Shown: positions 1 to 8,268 of the stretch, piece by piece | Layout: every line of letters starts with the position of its first letter | How positions within the stretch are numbered: position 1 is the stretch's first letter | Source: Bacteroidota bacterium | Lineage (GTDB): Bacteria > Bacteroidota > Bacteroidia > B-17B0 > Aurantibacillaceae | Assembly: GCA_013816895.1 (NCBI GenBank) | Contig: JACDDR010000033.1 | Span: 1 to 38,538 of the forward strand | Length of the DNA stretch: 38,538 nucleotides | Direction: 5' to 3' | Position numbers and translations under genes: made by a program | The notes under the pieces: model-generated | What the model was told of the DNA's origin: nothing | Seen by the model: only the letters and a program-made list of their open reading frames with translations | Databases searched by the model: none

Positions 1-256
1 CTGTTTTTTTCTTTTCTACATCTGCATTGCCATACAAAATCTGCCGATGAAGGTTCGTAATATTAATGGTGTCAAAATCTATAATGCCAATTGTACCAAC
101 ACCTGCCGAAGCGAGGTAAAGAAGAACCGGACAGCCCAATCCGCCACAACCCACAATCGCTACTTTTGCGTTCCTTATTTTTTCCTGTCCGGGCAGACCA
201 ATTTCCTGCATCATGATCTGCCGGATATACTTCCGTTTTTCTTCGGGACTTAACAT
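1..256 (-). CDS. thiF: ThiF/MoeB-family adenylyltransferase, N-terminal part (partial)
   Basis: E1-like enzyme that adenylates the C-terminal glycine of the sulfur carrier ThiS before sulfur loading. Reading the minus strand from an ATG at 256 gives a protein starting MLSPEEKRKYIRQIMM, followed by the nucleotide-binding motif VAIVGCGGLGCPV, the helix YLASAGVGTIGIIDFD, and the family hallmark TNLHRQ (usually NLNRQ) near residue 70. The gene runs off the left edge, so the catalytic cysteine and zinc sites are not visible. It starts one base after the thiH stop codon, so it is the last visible gene of the thi operon. MoeB is a possible alternative by sequence alone; the operon context makes ThiF much more likely. 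Confidence 0.9.
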   Translation of the reverse strand, partial: MLSPEEKRKYIRQIMMQEIGLPGQEKIRNAKVAIVGCGGLGCPVLLYLASAGVGTIGIIDFDTINITNLHRQILYGNADVEKKKT

Positions 257-257
257 A

Positions 258-1370
258 TTAAGTAGTAAAAGCTTTATCCCAGTCTTTCATCATCGGATCA
301 TATCCCTGCTGCGAGATTATTTTTATAAATTCTTCAGCACTGCGCGTGTCGTCTATTTCAAATTGTTCCAGCGATTCCTTGTCAACAGCATAACCTCCGG
401 GATTTGTTTTAGAACCGGCGCTCATGGAAGTGGCACCCAAACGAATAATGTTATCGCGGAACTGTTTTGTTTCACGTGTAGAAATAGAAAGTTCAACGTC
501 CGGATTAAAAATGCGGTATGCGCAAATAAGCTGAAGTAATTCTTTATCGGAAATTACATCCTGGGTTAATTCAACACCTTCAGCAGGTCGAATGCGCGGG
601 AATGAAACGGAATATTTTGTCTGCCAGTATTTTTTTTGAAGATAGTCCAGATGAAGTGCGCAAAAGAACGAATCTGCGCGCCAGTCATCAAGTCCTAACA
701 AAGCACCGAGGCCAATTTTATGAATGCCACTGCTGCCAACCCTGTCGGGAGTTTCCAAACGGTAAAGGAAATTTGATTTTTTTCCTTTTGGATGCACTTT
801 TTTATAAGCTTCCTGATTATAGGTTTCCTGATAAACCAGAATAGAATAAACACCGGCCGCGTGAAGTTTTGCATATTCTTCTTCTTCCAGCGGCTGCACT
901 TCAACAGAAATATTTGAGAAAAGAGGCTTGATGAGTTTAATGGCGTTTAAAAAATAATCCACATGCACAGTTGCATTGGCTTCCCCGGTTACAAGCAGTA
1001 TATGATCGAAGCCTAATTGTTTAACGGCTTGGGCTTCTTTAATTATTTCAGCATCGCTTAAAGTTTTGCGTTTAATTTTATTGTCAAAGCTATAACCGCA
1101 GTAAGTACAAATATTATTGCATTCATTGCTTAAATACATTGGAGCAAAGAGCTGAATGGTTTTCCCAAAACGCTGAATGGTAAGTGCGCGACTCCGGGCT
1201 GCAATGCGCTCGAGAAAAGGCGCGGCAGCAGGCGAGATAAGCGCAGCAAAATCATCTAAATTTATTTTTGGTTTTGCTAGGGCTTTTTCAACGTCCACAG
1301 CAGATTTAGAGTTGATGTTTTTCTTAACATCGTCCCAATTATAAATATCGAATATTTTTTTAAAAGGCAT
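258..1370 (-). CDS. thiH: 2-iminoacetate synthase ThiH (tyrosine lyase)
   Basis: Radical-SAM enzyme that cleaves tyrosine to dehydroglycine (2-iminoacetate) and p-cresol, supplying the glycine-derived part of the thiazole ring with ThiG and ThiS. The [4Fe-4S]-binding motif CX3CX2C (CNNICTYC) is at residues 84-91 from the ATG at 1370. The length of 370 aa is normal for ThiH. The frame stays open to a GTG at 1388, but those six codons lie inside a repeat-like intergenic segment, so ATG 1370 is preferred. Use of ThiH rather than the oxygen-dependent ThiO suggests that thiazole can be made without oxygen (inference). It is followed almost directly by thiF. Confidence 0.95.
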   Translation of the reverse strand: MPFKKIFDIYNWDDVKKNINSKSAVDVEKALAKPKINLDDFAALISPAAAPFLERIAARSRALTIQRFGKTIQLFAPMYLSNECNNICTYCGYSFDNKIKRKTLSDAEIIKEAQAVKQLGFDHILLVTGEANATVHVDYFLNAIKLIKPLFSNISVEVQPLEEEEYAKLHAAGVYSILVYQETYNQEAYKKVHPKGKKSNFLYRLETPDRVGSSGIHKIGLGALLGLDDWRADSFFCALHLDYLQKKYWQTKYSVSFPRIRPAEGVELTQDVISDKELLQLICAYRIFNPDVELSISTRETKQFRDNIIRLGATSMSAGSKTNPGGYAVDKESLEQFEIDDTRSAEEFIKIISQQGYDPMMKDWDKAFTT

Positions 1371-1550
1371 ATTGCTCGCAGATTTCACAGATTTCCGCAG
1401 ATTAAAGATTATTTACAATTCTGGTGATGTTTTCTGAAATATTTTCGGAATTTAATAATGCCGGCCCCAACCCGTTTTCATTTATATTTACCTGTGTACT
1501 CATTTTTCTTTGCGTTACTCTGCGTAATCTCGGCGAAACTCTGCGAGAAA
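1371..1550. repeat. Gap between thiG and thiH with diverged short repeats
   Basis: This 180-base gap interrupts an otherwise tightly packed operon. On the minus strand it contains two runs of degenerate GCAGAG/TCTGCG-type words: about 1510-1550 (CTCGCAGAGTTTCGCCGAG and continuation) and about 1372-1400 (CTGCGGAAATCTGTGAAATC). Such arrays are common between genes in Bacteroidota. Between them is a 33-codon ATG-to-TAA frame (1402-1503, minus strand, starting MSTQVNINENG) that ends 31 bases before thiH. I do not recognise the small ORF and do not call it a gene. Confidence 0.5.
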
Positions 1551-2312
1551 CTATCCTAAAAACTCTGTTAACGGACTCGTAGCAACCGCTGTTTTATTTT
1601 GGGATGCTGATCCGGCTTCGTATGCGTTTCTTCCGGCAATCACTGCGTCTTTGAAAGCCCTGGCCATTAATACGGTATCGTTCGCTGTTGCAATGGCCGT
1701 ATTCACTAAAACTGCATCGGCGCCAAGTTCCAGTGCAAATGCCGCGTGCGAGGGTAAACCAATTCCTGCGTCAACAATAACCGGTACGTTACTTTGTTCA
1801 ATTATGATTTCCAGAAAATCCTGCGTTTTTAATCCCTTGTTACTGCCAATGGGCGAGCCAAGAGGCATAACCGCTGCTGTGCCTGCATCTTCCAGCTTTT
1901 TGCATAAAACAGGATCTGCGTGAATATAAGGCAACACTATAAATCCAAGTTTTGCTAATTCTTCTGTAGCCTTTAAAGTTTCAATAGGATCAGGCATCAG
2001 GTAACGCGGATCGGGATGAATTTCAAGTTTGATCCAGTTTGTTTCGAGGGCTTCGCGTGCCATTTGTGCTGCAAACACGGCCTCTTTGGCGTTTCTCGCT
2101 CCTGAGGTATTCGGCCATAAAAAAACGTTTGCTTTTTTAAGCGCCTCCAACATGTTGTCCTGCGGAGCATTCATGTCCAGGCGTTTTAAGGCAACAGTTA
2201 CCATGTTGGTTCCTGAAGCCATGATTGAATTATACATTTCTTCTCCGGAAGCGTATTTACCTGTTCCAAGAAACAAACGTGAGCTGAACTCTTTCCCTGC
2301 AATCTTAAGCAT
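1551..2312 (-). CDS. thiG: Thiazole synthase ThiG
   Basis: Forms the thiazole phosphate ring from deoxyxylulose 5-phosphate, dehydroglycine and ThiS-thiocarboxylate. From the ATG at 2312 the protein is 253 aa, starts [20 protein letters not shown] and carries typical ThiG blocks, including [27 protein letters not shown] and the (beta/alpha)8-barrel segment [20 protein letters not shown]. The open frame extends upstream to 2396, but that part lies inside thiE and is not ThiG-like. The chosen start overlaps the thiE stop by 8 bases (ATGCTTAA), suggesting translational coupling. Its partner ThiH lies downstream across a 180-base repeat-bearing gap. Confidence 0.96.
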   Translation of the reverse strand: MLKIAGKEFSSRLFLGTGKYASGEEMYNSIMASGTNMVTVALKRLDMNAPQDNMLEALKKANVFLWPNTSGARNAKEAVFAAQMAREALETNWIKLEIHPDPRYLMPDPIETLKATEELAKLGFIVLPYIHADPVLCKKLEDAGTAAVMPLGSPIGSNKGLKTQDFLEIIIEQSNVPVIVDAGIGLPSHAAFALELGADAVLVNTAIATANDTVLMARAFKDAVIAGRNAYEAGSASQNKTAVATSPLTEFLG

Positions 2313-2934
2313 GATGATATAATAATTTGTTAATGTCTTTAACCAGTTTTTTTTTGTCTGACGAATTGGTAAGTAAACCCGACACCGCAATGCCATACAC
2401 TCCGGTACTCATAATTTCTTTGATGTCGTGAAGCTGGATCCCGCCAATAGCGTAGACAGGCGTGCGTAGATTGTCGGCTTTCATTTGCTGCAAGATGCGG
2501 GTATACCCCTCTTTTCCAAGCGTAGGGCTTAGTTTTTCTTTGGTGGTGGTAAACGAATAAGGACCCAAGCCAATATAATGTACTTTTTCAGCGCAACGCT
2601 GTTTAATGTGATCGTAAGTATTGGCGGTGCCTCCGATAATTGTTCGTGTGAGGTGCTTGCGGGCATCTTCAATCCGCATGTCATCCAGACCTAAATGCAC
2701 GGCATCGGCGGCGCAGCTTTTTGCAACCATGGGATTGTCGTTAATGATCAATTGAGATTTATATTGAACACATAGATCTTTTGTTTTAGAGGCATATTCA
2801 GAATAAACATTTTCATCCACGTTTTTTAGCCGCAGCTGAATTAGCCGTACTCCTGCATCCAGCACGGCCTGGATGTTTTTTAAGTGTTCTTCAGGGGATG
2901 AGCCCTGCGATATGTATTGTAATCTATGCAGCAT
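2305..2934 (-). CDS. thiE: Thiamine phosphate synthase ThiE
   Basis: Joins HMP diphosphate and thiazole phosphate to make thiamine phosphate. The 209-aa product has the family motifs: [10 protein letters not shown] near residue 30 (pyrophosphate-binding QLR), VHLGLDD in the middle, and the flexible catalytic loop [13 protein letters not shown] followed by AIGGI and GIAVSGLL. All the usual functional blocks are present, in contrast to the second, diverged ThiE/TenI-like gene at 3640-4299, so this is the likely active synthase. It overlaps thiD by 11 bases at its start and thiG by 8 bases at its end. Confidence 0.94.
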   Translation of the reverse strand: MLHRLQYISQGSSPEEHLKNIQAVLDAGVRLIQLRLKNVDENVYSEYASKTKDLCVQYKSQLIINDNPMVAKSCAADAVHLGLDDMRIEDARKHLTRTIIGGTANTYDHIKQRCAEKVHYIGLGPYSFTTTKEKLSPTLGKEGYTRILQQMKADNLRTPVYAIGGIQLHDIKEIMSTGVYGIAVSGLLTNSSDKKKLVKDINKLLYHHA

Positions 2935-3667
2935 GAAATCCTAATAAACTTTTATTTGTACTTAAAAAATTCTCAATGTATTTTTTTCCCAGTGCACATG
3001 CATTTTCAAGATTTTCTCCGCGGGCGAGTTCTGCGGTTATTGCGGCTGAAAGAACACAGCCGGAACCGTGTTTCGCGGAGATGTTTTTTTGTTCGGAAAT
3101 AAATTCAACTGTAGTTGTTTTGGTGTATAACACATCAAGGCCTGTACCTGAGATTTTATGTCCGCCCTTTAGAAGTATGTTCGTAAACTCACGAATTTCG
3201 TTCAGATATTGCTCATTGCTTTTTGCACCACTTAAAAATTCAAGCTCGGGAAGATTTGGTGTTATAAGCGAAATGTTTTTTAAAACATCATTCGTGAAAT
3301 TATCCTGGTTGAATTCAAATCCTGTGCTGCTGCGCCAAACGGGGTCAACAACAACCTGAATTTTCCGGTCGTGTTCCTTAATGCACTCAAGTAATATTCT
3401 CAAGAATTCAAAAGAAGGGACAATCCCAAACTTCACGGCTTTAACAGGATATTTGTTCAGGAGCAAATTCATTTCCTGTTTAACCTCCTCGATCTTTCTC
3501 CAGGAAACGGAAACAAATTCATTTTCAGTTTGCAGGGTAAGACCAGTGCATACTGCAAGTCCATACACTTTTAACTGTTCAAACGTTTTTACGTCGGCTG
3601 TTAAACCGGCGCCAGACGAGGGATCGAGCCCTGCGATTGTTAATACGTATGGACGTTCTGTCTGCAT
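2924..3667 (-). CDS. thiD: Hydroxymethylpyrimidine/phosphomethylpyrimidine kinase ThiD
   Basis: Ribokinase-fold kinase that phosphorylates HMP and HMP-phosphate to the diphosphate used by ThiE. The 247-aa protein opens with VLTIAGLDPSSGAGLTADVK, the ThiD signature, and has VVDPVWRSSTG, an ITPNLPELEFL segment and the anion-hole/catalytic motif KHGSGCVLSAAI near residue 200. The length is slightly below the usual 255-270 aa. The start at 3667 overlaps the end of the upstream TenI-like gene by 28 bases, so the genes are probably coupled in translation. Confidence 0.94.
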   Translation of the reverse strand: MQTERPYVLTIAGLDPSSGAGLTADVKTFEQLKVYGLAVCTGLTLQTENEFVSVSWRKIEEVKQEMNLLLNKYPVKAVKFGIVPSFEFLRILLECIKEHDRKIQVVVDPVWRSSTGFEFNQDNFTNDVLKNISLITPNLPELEFLSGAKSNEQYLNEIREFTNILLKGGHKISGTGLDVLYTKTTTVEFISEQKNISAKHGSGCVLSAAITAELARGENLENACALGKKYIENFLSTNKSLLGFHAA

Positions 3668-4298
3668 ATTAATTCCAATTCTTTAAACTTTTCAATTGCT
3701 TTTGAGGGCTCGCTCCAGATTGTTCCAAGAACCGCAGCGCCATAAAATTCTTTTCTAAAAGCAATTTCAATAGTATCCTTTGTCAGGCCTCCAAGTGCAA
3801 ACACTCTTTGGTACAGGTCTCCTTCGTTGTGAAAATCTTTATTTAAAGTGCTTTTATAATCTGCCTTTGAGATACTGTTAAATACTGGTCCGAAAAAGCA
3901 ATAATTCCAGTGGTGGCTTTCGAACTGCAGATCAGTGTAATCATGAAAGGATGTGCTTTTCTTTTTGCCTTGAGTTTCTAAAAGTTCTAGTAAAACTTCC
4001 TGAGAAGGCGTTAAGTCTGTATTACTCTGTAAATCTTTATGAGCAATTAATTGGCGGTCTTTTTCTTTTACGTGAAAATACATTAATCCGAACTCATTCA
4101 CCGTTTCATAATTTTGATGCACCGAAATTTTATCACGAAACTTTTCTTCAATCAGATTTAAATAATGGCATTGATCGCCGAATGAAAATCCCGGCTTCCT
4201 TAAATGAAACAAGCGCAAACCCGCATGAAACAAGTCGTTTACGACGGCTGTTTCATCCTTTATTGAGGTTTCGCTGCTTATAACAATAAGGTTGGTCA

Positions 4299-4299
<1 letters not shown>
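3640..4299 (-). CDS. Diverged ThiE/TenI-like thiamine phosphate synthase family protein
   Basis: 219-aa paralogue of ThiE in the same operon. Recognisable family positions are LRLFHLRKP (for QLR-K), FHVKEKDR, a shortened FFGPVFNSISKADYKS loop (for GPxFxTxTK) and ALGGL near the end. Several positions differ from ThiE: Q of QLR is H, and the TTTK loop is SISK. The usual reading is a TenI-type protein; Bacillus TenI is a thiazole tautomerase acting on the ThiG product. Tautomerase is a family-based inference and weak thiamine phosphate synthase activity remains possible. The start ATG shares one base with the thiC stop (TAATG). Confidence 0.75.
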
Positions 4300-6155
<1,856 letters not shown>

Positions 6156-6205
6156 CTATTTTAAATTTTTATTTTTCATTATTTCAATTCATCAATTCAC
6201 AGGGA

Positions 6206-6406
6206 TTATCCTCCCTGAGTGGCTTTAATTATTAATACCGCGTCTTTCTCTTTCAAGAGCGTATGTGGCCATTTATCTTTTGGTACGATGGTTTGGTTTA
6301 CAGCAATGGCAATGCCTTTGGTCTTATCTCCCAGGAGATCGGTTATTAGTGCGTCCAGCAAAGGTTCGCTGATAGTTTTGAGTTCGTTATTTACGGTTAT
6401 TTCCAT
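6206..6406 (-). CDS. thiS: Sulfur carrier protein ThiS
   Basis: Ubiquitin-like sulfur carrier for thiazole synthesis. From the ATG at 6406 it is 66 aa, begins MEITVNNE and ends in the required Gly-Gly tail (KATQGG), which ThiF adenylates and converts to a thiocarboxylate. Conserved blocks include AIAVNQTIVPKDKW and KEKDAVLII. Two TTG codons lie in frame just upstream, but the ATG matches the family's usual start. It is the first gene after the TPP riboswitch. Confidence 0.95.
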   Translation of the reverse strand: MEITVNNELKTISEPLLDALITDLLGDKTKGIAIAVNQTIVPKDKWPHTLLKEKDAVLIIKATQGG

Positions 6407-6453
6407 TTCCAACAAAAAACAACTTTAGAAATGGCACAAGGAAAATGTGCTGT

Positions 6454-6532
6454 AACTTTTCCCTCCGGCAGAATTACCTGCTTCAGGTACCAAGGGTATT
6501 ATCTCAGTCACCATGTGACACCCCTAAAGTTT
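6454..6532 (-). promoter_or_regulatory. TPP riboswitch (THI element)
   Basis: On the minus strand the sequence contains the conserved TPP aptamer blocks in order: GGGGTG (starting near 6525), CTGAGA (6507-6502), ACCC (6497-6494), ACCTGA (6488-6483), CAGGTAAT with a nearby TGC, and GGAGGGAA (6466-6459). The ends AACTTT and AAAGTT can pair as the closing P1 helix. It lies 47 bases before the thiS ATG, so it should sense thiamine diphosphate and shut down the thi operon. I see no clear U-run terminator before thiS, so control by translation initiation is plausible (inference). Confidence 0.95.
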
Positions 6533-6538
6533 GTTATA

Positions 6539-6546
6539 CAAATATA
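6539..6546 (-). promoter_or_regulatory. Bacteroidota -7 promoter element for the thi operon
   Basis: The minus strand reads TATATTTG, an exact match to the Bacteroidota -7 consensus TAnnTTTG. A transcription start 5-7 bases downstream would fall at about 6532, the first base of the riboswitch P1 helix. A good -33 TTG at ideal spacing is not evident. Confidence 0.7.
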
Positions 6547-6670
6547 CCTATTTAAAACCAAAGTCTATAGTTAGAATTAAATTTTCGAAATTGAAGAATA
6601 GTATCTGCCCCTTTAACTATCAGGGAGTGGCGTTAATCAAATAGTACGGGTTATCCCTTCAAAAACAACG

Positions 6671-6678
6671 TAACTTTA
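6671..6678 (+). promoter_or_regulatory. Putative -7 element for the first micro-protein gene
   Basis: TAACTTTA resembles TAnnTTTG with a final A. The same word occurs at 6992-6999 ahead of the second paralogue, within a shared GTAACTTTATA context, at comparable distance from the ATG (41 and 24 bases). The recurrence ahead of two paralogues supports a promoter role; there is no experimental basis. Confidence 0.4.
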
Positions 6679-6719
6679 TATCAGAAATCGGTACATAATG
6701 TACTTTAAACTTTGAAATT

Positions 6720-6848
6720 ATGAAAAAGCTAATATTACTGGCCGTGGGTGGAGCAGCGCTTTACCAGGTCGCTAAATTTTACAAAATTAATTCAGTTGAC
6801 AGCGTAAAAAAACTATTGCCTCAACTTAAAGGATTAGTGGGTGCCTAA
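6720..6848 (+). CDS. Micro-protein A of a tandem paralogous family (42 aa)
   Basis: Unrecognised 42-aa protein starting MKKLILLAVGGAALYQVAKF. Residues 3-18 form a short hydrophobic, probably membrane-spanning or membrane-anchoring helix. It is followed by the block YKINSVDSVKK that is shared by all four paralogues in the array, then a short basic tail with LLPQLKGLVG. The call rests on sequence conservation between the four neighbours (same start, same core, conserved ATG), a promoter-like element upstream and a strong private terminator just downstream. It is below most gene-calling cutoffs. No function can be assigned; a single-span membrane peptide is the best structural description. Confidence 0.75.
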   Translation: MKKLILLAVGGAALYQVAKFYKINSVDSVKKLLPQLKGLVGA

Positions 6849-6861
6849 CACCAAAGCAGGT

Positions 6862-6896
6862 TACCGGTCCGGAAAATATTTCCGGACCGGTTTTTC
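6862..6896 (+). terminator. Rho-independent terminator after micro-protein A
   Basis: Perfect 12-bp stem, CCGGTCCGGAAA (6864-6875) pairing with TTTCCGGACCGG (6879-6890), three-base loop, then TTTTT. It lies 15 bases after the stop codon and shows that micro-protein A is transcribed alone. Confidence 0.92.
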
Positions 6897-6991
6897 AAAT
6901 AGTTCTTTTAAAAATATACAACACGTTTGCCTTTTTAACTATGAAGAATGCCTGCTAAACAAAAAGGAAAATAAAAGGGAAAAAAGCGTTG

Positions 6992-6999
6992 TAACTTTA
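6992..6999 (+). promoter_or_regulatory. Putative -7 element for the second micro-protein gene
   Basis: TAACTTTA within GTTGTAACTTTATACTGG, near-identical to the word ahead of micro-protein A. It sits between the terminator of gene A and the ATG of gene B, where a separate promoter is required. Confidence 0.4.
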
Positions 7000-7023
7000 T
7001 ACTGGATTTAAAAACTAAATATT

Positions 7024-7194
7024 ATGAAAAAGCTAATTGTGATGTACCTGGGTATCGCACTGATACGTGAGGTAGCAAAATATTATAAAATTAATTCTTT
7101 TGAGGACGTGATGAAAATGGTATTACCACCGACTCTGGAGGACGTATTGCCAAAAGCAGTTAAAAACAAAGCCAAAGAATTAACTCACGCTTAA
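7024..7194 (+). CDS. Micro-protein B of a tandem paralogous family (56 aa)
   Basis: Unrecognised 56-aa paralogue. It begins MKKLIVMYLGIALIREVAKY, with a hydrophobic helix at residues 4-14 followed by the family core YYKINSFEDVMK and a proline-containing, lysine-rich tail (VLPPTLEDVLPKAVKNKAK). Compared with A it has a charged pair (R15-E16) just after the helix. It has its own upstream promoter-like word and downstream terminator. Start and frame are supported by alignment to paralogues A, C and D. Function unknown. Confidence 0.75.
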   Translation: MKKLIVMYLGIALIREVAKYYKINSFEDVMKMVLPPTLEDVLPKAVKNKAKELTHA

Positions 7195-7202
7195 GAATAT
7201 AA

Positions 7203-7229
7203 AACCGTTACACGGGTAACGGTTTTTTT
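7203..7229 (+). terminator. Rho-independent terminator after micro-protein B
   Basis: Perfect 9-bp stem AACCGTTAC/GTAACGGTT with loop ACGG, followed by a run of seven T. It begins 8 bases after the stop codon of micro-protein B. Confidence 0.9.
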
Positions 7230-7270
7230 AAATGCATATTCATTTTATGCATTAATTTAAAAAACAAGTC

Positions 7271-7432
7271 ATGAAAAATTTGATTTTAATGACCATAGGA
7301 GTAGCAGTGCTGCGCCAGGTTGCAAATTATTTTAAAATAAAGTCTTTTGAAGATATGGTGAAGCTGGTCAAACCTTTTATCAAGGAGGCAGTTAAACAAA
7401 CCGAAAAAAGATTTCACCTACATCTAAATTAA
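7271..7432 (+). CDS. Micro-protein C of a tandem paralogous family (53 aa)
   Basis: Unrecognised 53-aa paralogue. It begins MKNLILMTIGVAVLRQVANY, with a hydrophobic helix at residues 4-14, followed by the core YFKIKSFEDMVKLVK and a basic C-terminus rich in K, H and F. It is closest to B, sharing SFED after the helix. It ends 11 bases before the ATG of micro-protein D with no terminator between, so C and D are probably co-transcribed, unlike A and B. Function unknown. Confidence 0.75.
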   Translation: MKNLILMTIGVAVLRQVANYFKIKSFEDMVKLVKPFIKEAVKQTEKRFHLHLN

Positions 7433-7443
7433 AAATATAAGTT

Positions 7444-7632
7444 ATGAAAACAATATTGGTATTGACTTTGGGTGCAGCAGCGCTGTACGCGGTCGCTCGA
7501 AAATATAACATTAATTCAGTAGAAAGCTTTAAAAAAGCAGTACTTCCAAAGATTAATGAATTGGTGCCTCAATTAAAAAGTTGGGTGCCTGGGTTTGATA
7601 AAAAAGCACAAACCGAAAAGGTTTATTCTTAG
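7444..7632 (+). CDS. Micro-protein D of a tandem paralogous family (62 aa)
   Basis: Unrecognised 62-aa paralogue, the longest of the four. It begins MKTILVLTLGAAALYAVARK, then the family core YNINSVESFKKAVLP and a tail with two further P-containing segments (LVPQLKSWVPGFDKK). Residues 20-35 are closest to micro-protein A (INSVDS/INSVES, AALY). The tail could form an amphipathic helix lying on a membrane (inference from the spacing of hydrophobic and lysine residues). A strong terminator follows. Confidence 0.8.
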   Translation: MKTILVLTLGAAALYAVARKYNINSVESFKKAVLPKINELVPQLKSWVPGFDKKAQTEKVYS

Positions 7633-7653
7633 GTAACACCCTTAATCGTGTAG

Positions 7654-7684
7654 AAACCGTTGCGAATTCGCAACGGTTTTTTTG
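7654..7684 (+). terminator. Rho-independent terminator after micro-protein D
   Basis: Perfect 11-bp stem AAACCGTTGCG/CGCAACGGTTT with loop AATT, then seven T in all. It closes the C-D unit. Confidence 0.92.
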
Positions 7685-7886
7685 TGCCCGATTTGCTGTG
7701 TTATCATTATGATATCAGGGTTCTCAAAAGGATTTGAATTGTACGCGTGCTCAGTTATCAGACAAACTACTCGCCCTATTTATTTGTATATGAACAGAAT
7801 ACAGTGTTGATGTGATAATAAAAATTGGCGCCGTGTTTGCAATGAATCAGGTGAGTCAAAGAATTATAAATTAAAAATTAAATATT

Positions 7887-8183
7887 ATGGAAACCAACGA
7901 GCTAGTAAGAAAAGCCATTAACACGGCCACACATGGTAAGCAAGACCATTCAGAAGGTAAAGTTGCTAAAACCATTGAACAGCAAACTGCTAAACTTCCA
8001 TCGGATTTATTCTTGTGGGTAGGTTTAGGATGTCTTGCAGTATCAGCGGTAACCCGGCTAACCGGATTTAAAAATCTCGGTCAATTCATCGGGCAACTTT
8101 CATCCCCTATATTAATTATGGGCTTATATAATAAGCTTGTTAAGCTTGAGGGATCTGATAAATCCAGCAAATATCAATTCTAA
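7887..8183 (+). CDS. Small membrane protein of unknown function (98 aa)
   Basis: Not recognised. The 98-aa product has a hydrophilic, charged N-terminus (residues 1-38, METNELVRKAINTATHGKQ), a hydrophobic segment at about 40-58 (LFLWVGLGCLAVSAVTRL) and a second at about 66-82 (FIGQLSSPILIMGLYNKL), so a two-helix hairpin in the inner membrane is likely. It follows the micro-protein array on the same strand but is separated by a terminator and 200 bases of AT-rich DNA, so it is its own unit. It is not a paralogue of the micro-proteins in sequence. Confidence 0.75.
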   Translation: METNELVRKAINTATHGKQDHSEGKVAKTIEQQTAKLPSDLFLWVGLGCLAVSAVTRLTGFKNLGQFIGQLSSPILIMGLYNKLVKLEGSDKSSKYQF

Positions 8184-8227
8184 TTTAAGCGGGAGTTCCG
8201 TAAAGATTAGGAAAATCATTAAAGTAA

Positions 8228-8258
8228 AAAAACCTGTCGTTCATATGGCAGGTTTTTT
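8228..8258. terminator. Bidirectional terminator between converging genes
   Basis: AAAAAACCTGTC / GGCAGGTTTTTT stem with an 8-base loop and an A/T run on each side. It serves both the 98-aa membrane protein (plus) and the MFS transporter (minus). Confidence 0.8.
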
Positions 8259-8268
8259 ATTACATTCC

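Noticed and set aside
47..253. Plus-strand ORF over the start of thiF
   Set aside because: It lies wholly inside the minus-strand ThiF frame, which has the nucleotide-binding motif; the plus frame has no family features.
1402..1503. 33-codon minus-strand ORF between thiG and thiH as a gene
   Set aside because: Too short, repeat-flanked and without any recognisable family; kept only as a note in the gap feature.
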